Below, in pieces: positions 1 to 12,400 of a stretch of 56,126 bases of DNA (the first letter of the stretch is position 1; each line of letters starts with the position of its first letter). The DNA is from Microbulbifer taiwanensis (GTDB lineage Bacteria > Pseudomonadota > Gammaproteobacteria > Pseudomonadales > Cellvibrionaceae): contig NZ_JACZFR010000024.1 of assembly GCF_014904815.1 (NCBI RefSeq), positions 1-56,126 on the forward strand, written 5' to 3'. Both the position numbers and the translations under genes were made by a program. The notes beneath the pieces were generated by a model. That model saw nothing but the letters and a program-made list of their open reading frames with translations, was not told the origin of the DNA and ran no database searches.

Positions 1-404
1 CCACCACCTTTCCCTCCCCGCTCGCCTCCCTGCCGGCGCCCTAGTCCCGCCCCGGGCCCCCCCCGCTCTGGGGGGAGGGCTAACTGCAGGAGCGGCCCAT
101 GGCCGCGATCGGTCTTGCAGTCCACTCCAACCCTGCAAAAGGGTGAGGAGCGACCCACCACTCCAGAGCGGCCCAGCCCCCGCCCCACTCACTCCTACCC
201 GTCACTTAATAATCCACCTCAAGTTCCCCTGAGAACTACTTGGCAAACCTTAAAAAAGTTCCCTGCCAAACCCCTATTTATGACCTGCTTCACGGCCCCA
301 AACCCGCCGTCTGACTAAAGTTCGCCCACCGGGGAGTGTCTACCCGGTAGCGGCACCAGAGGGTGCTGCAAACAGGAGTTTCAATCGAGAGTGGCGGCTG
401 ATAA
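1..404. other. Non-coding leader region
   Basis: No convincing gene. The first 80 bases are C-rich low-complexity sequence. A single REP-like hairpin follows at 85-112. At 328-369 there are two stem-loops just upstream of the giant surface-protein gene: ACCGGG/CCCGGT (328-333 with 343-348) and GCGGCACC/GGTGCTGC with one G-T wobble (350-357 with 362-369). Neither is followed by a T run, so they look more like leader structure than terminators. No clear sigma70 promoter could be assigned. A 67-codon frame at 115-318 has no recognisable protein features. Confidence 0.5.
85..112. repeat. REP-like palindrome
   Basis: The GCAGGAGCGGCCCATGGCCGC core matches the left arm of the paired element between infB and rbfA (29922-30008), so this is a single copy of the same dispersed repeat. 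GGCCATGGCC-type self-complementarity forms a hairpin. Its head, CAGGAGC, is close to the GTAGGAGC head of the other REPs in the window. Confidence 0.65.
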
Positions 405-3400
405 GTGGCGATGATGTCGGAAGTAACTGGACGGAAATCTTGGAAGAATGCGCTTGTTGGCTTGGTGCTTACCCGCCGGCAGATGCCGCTGGTTGCATTT
501 GGGCGGTTGATTTCGGCCCTGCTGCTTTTGATGGTATCCGGGAGCGCCTGGGCGGCCTACGGTGATATCTGTGTGGTCGGTGAGCAAAACCCGCCTACAA
601 ACCTGGTGACCGTACAAAATGGCTACTGTGAACTCTGTGGCTACGGGTTTGTGGAGGTGCAAATCACCAACCCTTACCGGGCCGGTACCAATGCGCCGGA
701 CGGTGATGAACCCTATGAAACTCGAGTAACTCAGGTATGGTATAACCCTCCCGGCCCCGGTGGCCCGGCTTGGTACGATGTCACCCAGAGCCGGCGCAAC
801 CCTGATTACGGTTCGCAAAACCCGGCACTGGATTTTGGCAGTAACGGCCTCACCATCGCCCTGACTAACGGGCTGGAACGATATACCGGTGTTGCACCTA
901 CGCTGCCGCTGGGCGGCAGTGTCAGTGGCTCCAGCACTGTCACTATCAGCAATATGTCGGATCTGGCCCCGGGTCGGACTGTTACTGTGCGCATTCCGGT
1001 GCACCGCCGCCCGACCAACAGCCCGGAATCTCTCTACGGAACAACCCCCCTGGCCACTGCCACGATCAACTACACCATGCGGGATGGTTGTGAAGATGAT
1101 CCCGGCCTCCGCTATAACTGGCGGAATAACGGTTGGTACGACAACTTTCCCGGAGATGCCGACAACCCGCCCACCAATTTCTGGCAGAACTACAGTCGCC
1201 CCGCTAACCAGGATACCGGCACTGTGGATATCCGCGAGCCGGGAATCGCTCTGAACAAGCAGGGCTGGAACTACGACAGTGGCCAGCGCGAGGGCACCCG
1301 CAGTGATCAGGTCTTCGGTCACAACGACGATGACGTCGTCTGGCGGATCAACATCCGCAACACCGGTGACGCGCCTCTGCAGGATCTGCGTATCGACGAC
1401 CTGCTGAGCCGCGCCGACGTGATGGATGCAAACTATGTCTGCCCGACGGCCGCGGCAGCCGATGCAGTCGCAGCCAATAATGGCGCCCTGCCTTTGGGAT
1501 CCAACTGTGTGGCTACAGACGCTGCCACTGGCACCGTCCTGGCCAACTGGGATGTGGATGCGCCCTTCGGCCATAACGACAACATTCCCAACCCCTATGC
1601 GGGCACCGTGAACGCGGTGAACCCCGGCACTGCCAACGATGCCATCGATATTCGCCAGGGTGGCAATATCAACCTCTATGTGGTCGGCAAGATCCACGAC
1701 GACGGTTCCTGTGCCTCTGGCCGGCTGACCAATACTTTCAGCGATGTGGAGTTTGGCTGTGCGGTGCAGACGCCACCCGGTGGTATCGATTCCAACCAGT
1801 CGGAAACTGCGCGACTGGATACCTACTACGGCCTGGGCAGCGGCACCAACGCCCTACGCGTGGAGCGGCAACTGACCGGTATTACCGGTACCGGCCCGGT
1901 GGGCATGCGCGGCCTGATGACCGTCACCCTGCGCAACGAGGGCAGAGGTACCGTCTGGTTCGACCCGAGCATGGCCTGGCATTTGCGCGATGTGCTGCCG
2001 GATGAGTATGTGGTGGACCCCAGCTTTGAGCCCACTATCGAAAATGCCTATTCTCTCTATGGGGCTTATGAGGGACGTGTGGACCAGTTGGAGTGGGTTA
2101 ATGCCCAGGGCACTATTCCGGGGAACACCAGTGACACCACCAGTTATCTCAATAACTCCCAGCCGCAATTCAAGCTGACCAGTAGCACCACAGATTCGGA
2201 TAACGACCAGGTCGAGGAGAGCACCGGCCTGATGCGCCACGGCGATGTGGTCGTTATCCGCTTCGCGGTGGTGATGAAGGAGGCGGATTATTTCGACCGC
2301 GCCGCCGACCTGGACGTGCAACAAGAAGATCCCAGCACAAGCCTGTACCAGCGCCCCGGAGAGAAGACCGATCCGGACCTGAGCGGATTTTCCAGTTTAA
2401 ACAACACCCTGGTAATGCGGATCAAAACGCTTTGTGATGCCCAGGGCGTGCTGCAATCCACCATGACCGGCAATGGCCAGAATAATACCTTTGCCGCCAC
2501 GGATACTGGCGTACCGGTGGATTTCGACCCGGAAGAGCTGGATATCAGCATCAACCAGCCCACGTTCATCCTCACCGACGATCGCAGCCAGACGACGCCC
2601 CTGTCGGTCACCCTGACCAACAACGGCGGTGATGAGGCGCGGAACTTCCGAGCCTTTATCAGTTTCGGGGCCACGATTAATGTAGTCAATGCCACGCCGC
2701 CGATGGGCTTCAGTTGTTCTCCAACGAGCGTGGTCGGATCGCCCGTACCCCAGCCGGACCCCTACAAGGTCTGGGTGGTCAATCCTCCACCGGATTCGCT
2801 GACCAATTTGCACATGCCGTTGCCCACCAATGGCACCGTTTACCAGTGTCAGCCCAATGGAGTGCCATTTAACGCGGCACTTGCGGCGGGTGCCAGCGCT
2901 ACCTTCGAGTTTGAGGTCAACAAAACCACGGACCCGGCCGGTATCGCCGCCGACGACCTGACCTTCCGTGCCGATGTTGTGGGGGAAATCTTCACGCTCA
3001 GCGATTTTACCATCGCGGCGACTCAGGTCAGCGTCAATAATGTCGGCGTGGGCCAGGTCAACAACGGCGGTAACCGCAGCATTTCTTCGGTTACTGTCAA
3101 CGATCCCACTGCGATCACCAATGGCAATCCGTTGTGGTTCCCGGCCCCGGGCAGCGTGGGCAATACCCGCACTGATGGAGAGGTGGATCGCGGCAACCTC
3201 TATTCACTGGATGCGCACTGGTCGCGGGGTATCGGCTTTAACCTGAAAAAAGATCAGGTGACTGCGGGTGACACCGATTCCGGCAATTACGGCGGGGTGC
3301 CGGATCTGGGCATCTGTAATGAAAACACCGCTGACGTCAGCCGCGCGTCGGCAAATACTTTCCCCGGTCAGGCCAAGCCTGCAGAGCACGTGCAGATCGG

Positions 3401-6400
3401 TGAGGAATGTACCGTCCGTATCCAGACCGGTGGCTGGTTTGGTTTCGAGTCCCGAGGCTTCAACTTTATCGGTGTACGCGATATCCAGGTTCTGGATCAG
3501 ATTCCGAATGGTCAGAGTTATATTTCAAGCACTGCGCCACTGGTAACAGCACAAATCGCCGGTGCTACACAGGCTCCCAACGATCCGGCCACGACACCCC
3601 TGAATGAATTCAGTCCTTTTGGTTGGCGCTTTACCGGCAGCGAGACCAGCAGTGATCCCGGTGACCTCTACAGCGATTATGTCGTGGATATTGATCAATG
3701 GTTCACCATCAATTCCACCAGCCGTCTGCTCAACAAGGTGCAGAATGACAGGGTTGCACCGAACGTCCACGGCGATAATAGCGCCAATGTGTTGGACTCT
3801 ACCTTTGGTGCCACCTTTGTCAACAACAACACCGGTGAACGTGAATACTACCGTTTCGGCAACGGCCAGGTGGGTCGTGAACCGGCCCTGTCGGAAGGTA
3901 CCACCGTGGGCTACCCCAACGAGCCCATCCGTCGCGTCGATGTAGTCGTTACAGAACCGCTGATCGAAGTGGTCAAGGAAATCTGTGATGTCTCTGATTT
4001 TAACGCCGCGACCGGAGCCTGCGGCGCCGGATGGACCGCTGACTATGTGGGCGCTGTCACCACCAACGACTACATCTATCGTCTTACCGTCAGTAGTGAG
4101 GATACAGCGGGCGGTCACCCGCGTCCGCCAGTTTACGATCTGACGGTGGTAGATACCCTGCCGGATTTACTTTATATCGAGGATCTCGATAGCGACGGCA
4201 TTGATAACGATGGCGATGGCGTCGTGGACGAAGCTGGCGGTGAAGGTGTCATCGTCGGTAATGTCATGAATGATGGCAATGACACTGTCATCACCTTTTC
4301 CCACGACCAGGGCGTAGACGGTACCGGACTGCGTCGGCTGGAGGCGGGTGCCAGTCTGCACCTCTATTACCGGGTGAACCCTGACGATCGCATCGCCCCA
4401 TCCGAGACGCTGACCAATACCGTCGTCGTGACCTACTACGATTCGCTGGAAGGCAGTGGCAATGATCATGGAAATCAGACCGTCGTCACGCCGGGCAGCG
4501 GAGAGCTGGGTGGTGCGCGCACCTATCCGGCGTCCGGTGATGCGAATACCGAAGCCGAAGCCTCGCTGACTTTCACTGAACCGACCACCGAGCCGAAGAC
4601 CATCACCGCCCTGTCGGAAACACCTTTGGTGGGCAGCGGCACCCAGCCGGTCAAAATCGGTGAGGAAATCGAATACACGCTGACCGCCGAGCTGCCGGTG
4701 GCCCAATTACGCAATCTCACGGTCACCGACGATTTACCGTCGGGCCTGATTTGTGCGGATGCACCCACCATCGACCTGAGCAACGACGCACCCTGGAGTG
4801 CCGCCGGGTTCAAGCGCCCGGACCTCACCGATGTGGGCGATGTTGCGCCCACTTGTACCGACAACCAGGTGCGTTGGGCATTTGGCGATGTGGTGCTCAC
4901 CAATCCGTCATCTGACCGGGATTCGAACCGCTTCACATTCGAGCTCACCTTTATTGCCCGGGTGCAGAACAGTACCGCCAATAATGACGGCACTTCCCTG
5001 ATCAATGGCCGACCGGCAACCAATGCCACCCTGGAATGGCGCGACGAAGGCAACAATGATCACAGTCTCGATTATGGCCAGGTGGAGGTTCAGGTTACCG
5101 AGCCGGTTATCGTCCTGAGCAAATCCTTTGCCGTCACCAACAGCGATGCGGACGATATTCTCACGATCACCGTTACCGCGGAAAACACCGGTACCGCCAA
5201 CGCTTACAATCTTCAGGTGCTGGACGATCTCAGCGGCAAGAAACTGACCTTCCTGCAGGCCTCGGGCGTTGCGGGTACTGATCCGCCTGATAATATTGAT
5301 ACGACGACTGTCGGCGCCAATGCTCCGATATTCAGCTGGAACCGTGCCAACAGCGATTATGTAATCGCGCCCGGCGAGACCAAGTCCTTCACCTTTGAGG
5401 TACAGGTAGATCAGGACGTAGAGCCACAGGAAATTCTCGACAACACTATTCAGGCCCGCTGGCAGTCGCTGCCCGGTCAGGATGTAGCGCTCAACAGTTC
5501 CAACAGCATTGGCACCGACGGCGCCGCCGAGGGCATGCGCAATGGCCAGCTGCCCGGTGAAGCGGATCCGCAACCTGGAAGTATCAACGACTACGAAACC
5601 AATGCCGCGGCACAGACCGAAGTGCTGCCACTGGTATTCAGCAAGACCGATCTGGACCCGTCTGTGGTGCCCACCATCGGTGCACACAAGCAGTTCCAGC
5701 TGGAAATCCAATTACCGGAGGGTGTCAGCCAGAATGTAAACATCGTCGACCAGCTGAATGCGGGCTCGGTAAGCTATGTGCTGAATACCGATGATGCAAA
5801 CTATCCGGTCAGTTGTGAGTACCAGGATATTGAGTCCATCAATGGAGCCACGGCCCCGGCGAGTGATCCGGATTGCTCGCTGTTAACTGTTCCCACCGAC
5901 GAGAGCACCGGTGCTGCTACCTGGGATGTCGGTGCGGTAGATACTGCGAGCGAGAACGATACGGCCAGCAGCGCGGTGGATCCGCGTGTTCGCATCACCT
6001 ACTTTGCCCGGATCAACAATGATACAGACACCGATGCCGGTGACAGCCTACAGAATGACGCAACCCTCTCCTACAGCCATGGAGAGAGTGGTGCGACGGA
6101 AAACCTGAACGACAACACTGCGGCAGTAACAGCGGTCGAGCCGCAGCTGAACATTGGCAAAGCCGTCAGCAATGCCACCAATCCGGGCAACCTACCAGTA
6201 GGTGGCGACGTACTGGAATATGTGATTACCGTCACTCACAACGCCACCTCCAGCGCCGGCGCTTTCGATCTGAATCTAGTCGATACGCTTCCACCTGAAC
6301 TGCAGTTCGACAACGGCTCTACTCCCACAGCCACGGTGAATGGAAGTCCCGTTTCAGGCTTTGTCGCCACACCGGCCGGCGCACCGTCCGGCCCCCTGGT

Positions 6401-9400
6401 ATGGGGGCGCGACAACGGTGATAACAGTCTTGACCTGCCCCTGGGCGGCACTTTGGAATTGACCTATCGCGCAAAGGTAATGGGAGTATTCGGCAATCCG
6501 ATCAACAACAGCGTGATGTTGGACTGGACCTCGCTGGATAACAGTAGTCCCAACGATACCGCCTACGAGCGTGATGGTGAGGGCTGCCCGACCACTACCG
6601 ACCCGGACGACTACTGTGTTGGTCCGGCAGAGGCGAGTATCGATACCGTCGACAACACCAGTATCGTCAAAGATGCGATCGCCGATACGGATATCGATAC
6701 CGCGGTCGGCGAGATGCGTGTGGGGGATACCGTCACCTACCGCCTGGAACTGAATCTGCAGTCTGGCACCACGCCGGCGGTCATCATCAGTGACCAGCTG
6801 CCACCGGGCCTGACCTTCGAATCGGTGCTCAGCGTCAACGGCGATAATGCTGCCCCCTACAGCGACAGCCTGAACGGCTTTACCTACTCGGCCAACAGCG
6901 TGCCGACAGCGGGTACCACTGGTACCGTTACCTGGGATCTGGGCGATATCACCAGCGAGTTCGGCAACACCAACGCGTTTATTGTCGAGTATACGGCGAC
7001 AGTTACCGAAGATTCCGGTATTGCCGCGCCCAGCGCGACCCTGACCAACACCGCCAGCCTGAGCTACACCGGCGCCGCGTCGACACTGCAGGACGATGCG
7101 ACCATCACCGTGCTGCAACCGGTGATCGACGGCCTGAGTAAAACTGAGCGCAACGGCAAGGCCAGCCCCTATGTCGTGACCGACCTGGCCGGAGACGTAA
7201 TGCAGTTCACCCTGCACGCCTGTAACTCTGGCCTGGCACCTGCCTACGATCTGTCGTTGACTGATGATCTGGCAACGCAGATGGACGAAACTTCCATCGC
7301 CAATGTGCAGATTTCTGTCGACGGCAATCCACTCGCCGCCGGCACTGACTACACCTACACGGCGCCGGCGGTCCGCGGCGGCGATATGCTGTTCCAATTC
7401 AGCACTCCGATCGCCGTCGGTGCCTGTCTGGATATTGACTACGATATTGGCTTCCATACCGATGTTGGCGGCGGCCAGACCTGGTTCAACTCCTTTATTG
7501 TGGATGAGTACTGGTCTCTGCCGGCCTCCAGTGGCCAGCAGTACGGCCCGGTTAATCTCGGTACCGGTTTCCAGATGTCTACTGCGCCCACCAGCGTCGA
7601 TCCACTGCAGAAATTACTGCTGCAGCCGGCGGACGGCACTGCGGCCGTGGGTGAAGAAGTGGTCTACCAGTTGATGGTGCCGGCCACCGATACCAGTTCC
7701 GCAATTTACGATATCGCGGTCACGGATACGTTGGATCCGAGCCTGGAGCTGATCAGTGTCCAGGATGTGAGTGCGAACAATTTCTCTATTGATGACTCCA
7801 ATTCCAGCGGCAACGACCTGGACCTGCGTATCGATCTGATTCCGGCAGGTACTCGCGTACAGATCGAGATTCGCGCGCGTGTCGCCAACAGTTCCATCTC
7901 GCAGGCTGGTCGCGGCTTCGAAAATGTTGCCAGTTACACCTACGCGACTGTCGATGGTGGTGCCGCGCAGGATGGCGGTAATGGCACAGCGCCGAACCTG
8001 ACCATTGTCGAGCCACAGCTCAGTCTGGCGAAAACTCTCGATAACCAGACCAGCCCGGGTGACGCCCCGGATGCAGGCGATATCCTGCGATTTACCCTAG
8101 ATCTGAGCGAGGCTGGCAGTGCAGATAGTTCCGATGCACTGGACCTGGTCGTCAGCGAACAGCTGACCATGGGGCTGGAATACGTTTCCGGCAGCGCCAC
8201 TTTCGGCGGCAGCGCTATCGCAGACCCCGCAGTGGCCGGTGACGGCACCAACACCGCGCAGACCCTGGACTGGAACCGCAGCAACAGCGACCTGGATATT
8301 GCAGCGGGCAGCAGCAGTCAGCTGGTATTTGACGTCCTGGTGCTCGACACCACGCTGGCGGCAAGCGACCTTTCCGGCACCGGTCGTATCGAGTGGACCA
8401 GCCTCAACGAGGACAACAGCAGCATCTACGAGCGCAACGGTTCCGAATTGCCGGCCCTGAACGACTACGTTATCAAGGATGAGATAGCGCAGCTCACCGC
8501 CGCCAACGACAGCACCATTGCCAAGACCCGTCTGGACGACAGCTACGGCACCGGTGACGCGCAGCTGCGGATTGGTGACTTCGTCGAATACGAACTGCGC
8601 CTCTCCCTGCCGGAGGGCAGTGCGCCCAATGCGGTCATGACCGATACATTGCCGCAAGGCATGGTGTTTGACGGCACATTGGCGATCAACGGCGACAGCA
8701 GCGCTCCGTTTGCGGCAACCGCACCCTTCAGCCACGGCGATATTGCCGAGCCGGTGCAGGCCGGCGACCCGGCCGTGGGCCCGACCACCGTAAGCTGGAA
8801 TGTCGCCGACCTGGTCAACACTGGCGACAACAGCGCGGCCAACGACGAATTCGTTATCCGCTACCGCGCGCGGGTACTGAATGGGGATGTGCACCCCTGG
8901 CCGGCCAACAATACGCCGCTGACCAATAATGTGGACTTCAGCTTCGACGCGGCTACAGGTGCAGAGAGCCGCAACGACGGCGAGACGCTGGATCTGCTGC
9001 AGCCGAACCTGGCGCTGGCGATCAGTTCCAACCCGGCGGACGGCAGTACCCTCGCGCCCAATGACACTGTCGACTACACGGTGACCATCACCAACAATGG
9101 TTCGGCACCCGCCTACGATATGATATTCCGCGATACCATTCCCCATGGTCTGCGCCAGGGCGGAGTACAGGTCCAGTCTGTTTCTGTGAACGGCAGTCCG
9201 ATTGTCTCATCGCTCCCTAATTTTGACCCATCGACGGGTGAAATGGTTTGGAACCAACTCAGTGATGTTCCTGTTGGCGGAACAGTTGAGCTGGTCTATC
9301 GGGTTACAGCCGACAGCAATCTGGGTGCGGGCCTGAACCTGCAGAATGCCGCCTTCGTTGAGTTCTATTATTCGCTGGACGATGACAACCTGCCTTCGCT

Positions 9401-12400
9401 GGGCAGCGCCACTGCCACAGTGGATATGCGCGAGGACTATGGCCCCACCGCCGTCGAGAGCGTGCAGTTCAATACTCCCAATGCGGCACCGCTGCTGATC
9501 GAAAACACCCAGCCCCATGCGTCCATCGGCGAGCCCTTCCGCTACCGGATCACCATTCCGGAAACGACGCAGAGCACGGCACTGCACGATGTGCAGGTCC
9601 GTATGAACCTGGATACATCCGCGGCTGACCTGGTGTTTGTCGAGGCGGCCAAGGTCTCCGGCAGTGCGGTGTTTACGCCGGTCAATACCGGTTCCGGCAC
9701 CGACCTGGTGATCGAGGACACTGCCAACGGCATCGATGTGCCGCCGGGCGAGCAGGTGGTGATCGATGTAACCCTGCGCCTGCGCGACAGCAATCCGCCC
9801 AATGTGGACGGACTGGCGTTCAATAACAGCGCCACCTACGGTTACAACTACGAGAATGACAACACCGCAGCAGGGCAGGGTAGCGGTGCGGGCAATAGTA
9901 CCGCGGATATGCTGGTGGTCGAGCCGACTGCGTTGACGATGACCAAGTCCGGCCCCGCCAGCGTGCAGTCCGGCCTGCCGGGTCGCTTTACCCTGGACGT
10001 GCACAATATCGGTACCGGCCCCGCCTGGGATATTGCCATTACCGATATACTGCCGGACAACAGCCCGGGCGGTATGTGCGAGGCACCGCCGGCGAATTTC
10101 ACTGCGGAAATCGTCGATGGTGGCGGCGGTAGTGTTGCGACCCTGAACGCCGGCGAGCACTTCAATACCGCCTTCGATGGCGCCAGCTGTACCCTGACGG
10201 TGACCACCGTCGGCGCCGCCGCGTCCGTCCCGGCGGACCATCACCTGCGCATTGGCTACGACGCCTACCTGGATGCGGATACTGTCGATGGCGATACGCT
10301 GACGAATATCGCCGGCGTGGAACTCTGGCACAGTTGGGACAGCGCGGCTCCGGATGCGCGCCAGTATACGCGCGCGGCGCCGACCGACGGCACCCCGGGT
10401 ACCCTCGACCACGAGGACGCCTATACCGTCAGCGCCGCGGTGCCGAGTGTGTCCTTCTATAAGACGGTGGAGAATGTCACCGCGGGACAGAGTCCGGCCA
10501 GTGTCGCCGCCCCCACCGATGTATTGCGCTACACCTTGACGCTGACCAACCTCAGCAGCGTCGACGTGGATGGTATCCAGATTACCGATGACCTGGGTCG
10601 TCTAAACAGCCTGCCGCTGTTTGAGTCGGGATCCCTGGCCAATATCGTCGTGAGCGGCGGAACCAATAATTCCGATGCGAACGGCGGCACCCACAACAGC
10701 GGTCTGCTGGACCTGAGTGACCTGAGCCTGGCGGCTGGCGGCAGCCTGGAAGTCACCTACGAAGTGACTCTGGCGGCAGTGATCGACAGCGGCACTGCGG
10801 TCCTGAACCAGGCCCAGGTGCGGCTGCCCGGCCAGCTGCTACAGGACAGTGACGACCCGAATATCAACGGCGCCGACGATCCGGATGTGGCCGGCGATGA
10901 GGATCCGACCCGGGTCATCATCGATTCAGCGCCGCAGCTGGTGGTGCAGAAGACCTCCGTGGATATTACCGGCGACGCCGATTTGTTGATGCCCGGCGAT
11001 ACTCTGCGCTACAGCATCCGCGTGGAAAACATCGGCAATGAAAATATTGTCGACGCGCTGTTGCGCGACCAGGTACCGGCCAACACCACCTATGTGGCTG
11101 GTACCACGACACTGAACGGCACGGCAGTCGGCGATGTCGGCGGCACTACGCCGCTGGCTTCCGGCCTCCCGATCAGTTCTCCCGGCGAGGCGGAAGGGGT
11201 TGTCGGTGCGGCAGCCGGCGGCGCTGCGGCGCTGGTAGTCGGCTTCGATGTGACCATCAACGATGTCAATGACGGCACGATTATTTCCAACCAGGGTTTC
11301 GTCAACGGCGCCGGCGCCGGCAGCGGTGCCTTTGAGGAGGTGCCCTCGGATGATCCGTCCACCGACGCGCCCAACGACCCGACCATCGATATCGTCGGCG
11401 ATGTGCCGCTGTTGATTGCGCACAAGACGGTGGAAATCGCGGTGGACAATATATCCGCGGGTATTGTCGATCCGGGCGATGTGCTGCGCTACACCATCGC
11501 CGTGACAAATATGGGCGGCGTGGATGCGACCCAGGTGGCACTGACCGATCAGCTGCCGGCCAATACCACCTATGTGGCCGGCAGTACCACCCTGAACGGC
11601 ATTGCCGTCGCGGACAACGGCGGTGGTACCTCCAGGCTGGACGCCGGTCTGCCGATTTCCTCCGACGACCTGACGCCGCCGCTGCCGGGCGCCGACGAGG
11701 GCGTGATCACCTCCGCACAGACGGCGACGGTGACCTTCGATGTGACCGTCAATGCGGGTACGCCGACCGGGACCGTGATCAGCAACCAGGGCAGCGTCTA
11801 CAGTGTGGAGCTGCCGCTGACCCTGACCGATGCCGACGGCAACCCGTCCAACGGCGCCCAGCCCACCGAAGTGGTGGTGGGCGATGCGCAGCAGCTGTCG
11901 ATCACCAAGGAAGTGGCGGTTGTCGGCGGCGGCGCGGCGGAGGCCGGTGCGACCCTGGAATACCTGGTGAAGGTCACCAATATCAGCGCGGTGCCGGCTA
12001 CCTATGTGGCCATCACCGACGACCTGCTGGTGGCCGGTGAGAACGTACTCACCTACGTTGCCGACTCGGCGCTGCTGAACGGCCAGGCCGATGGTATTGC
12101 CGTGGATGGTTCCGTGATTACCGCGGACTTCGCCGCGGTCTACGGCGAGCTGCAGCCGGGTGACACCGCGACCCTGCGTTTCCAGGCCAAACTGTCGGAG
12201 AGCCTGGAAATCGGCTACCGGGTACTGAACACCGCCGAAGTGCAGTGGAACGATCCCCCGTCCAACAATCGGGCCAGTGTCGCCATCGATGTGGGCGGTA
12301 CGCCGGGTATCGCCAACCTGAACGGCTACCTCTGGCACGATGTGAATTTCAACGAGCAGCTGGATGCCGAAGAGCGGCTGCTGTTGAACTGGACCGTGGA

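Noticed and set aside
115..318. 67-codon frame in the leader region
   Set aside because: Pro/Thr-rich low-complexity translation, no ribosome site, overlaps a REP end.
381..1697. 438-codon minus-strand frame opposite the start of the giant gene
   Set aside because: Shadow of the GC-rich codon bias; no protein features, and the plus-strand frame has a clear signal peptide and domains.
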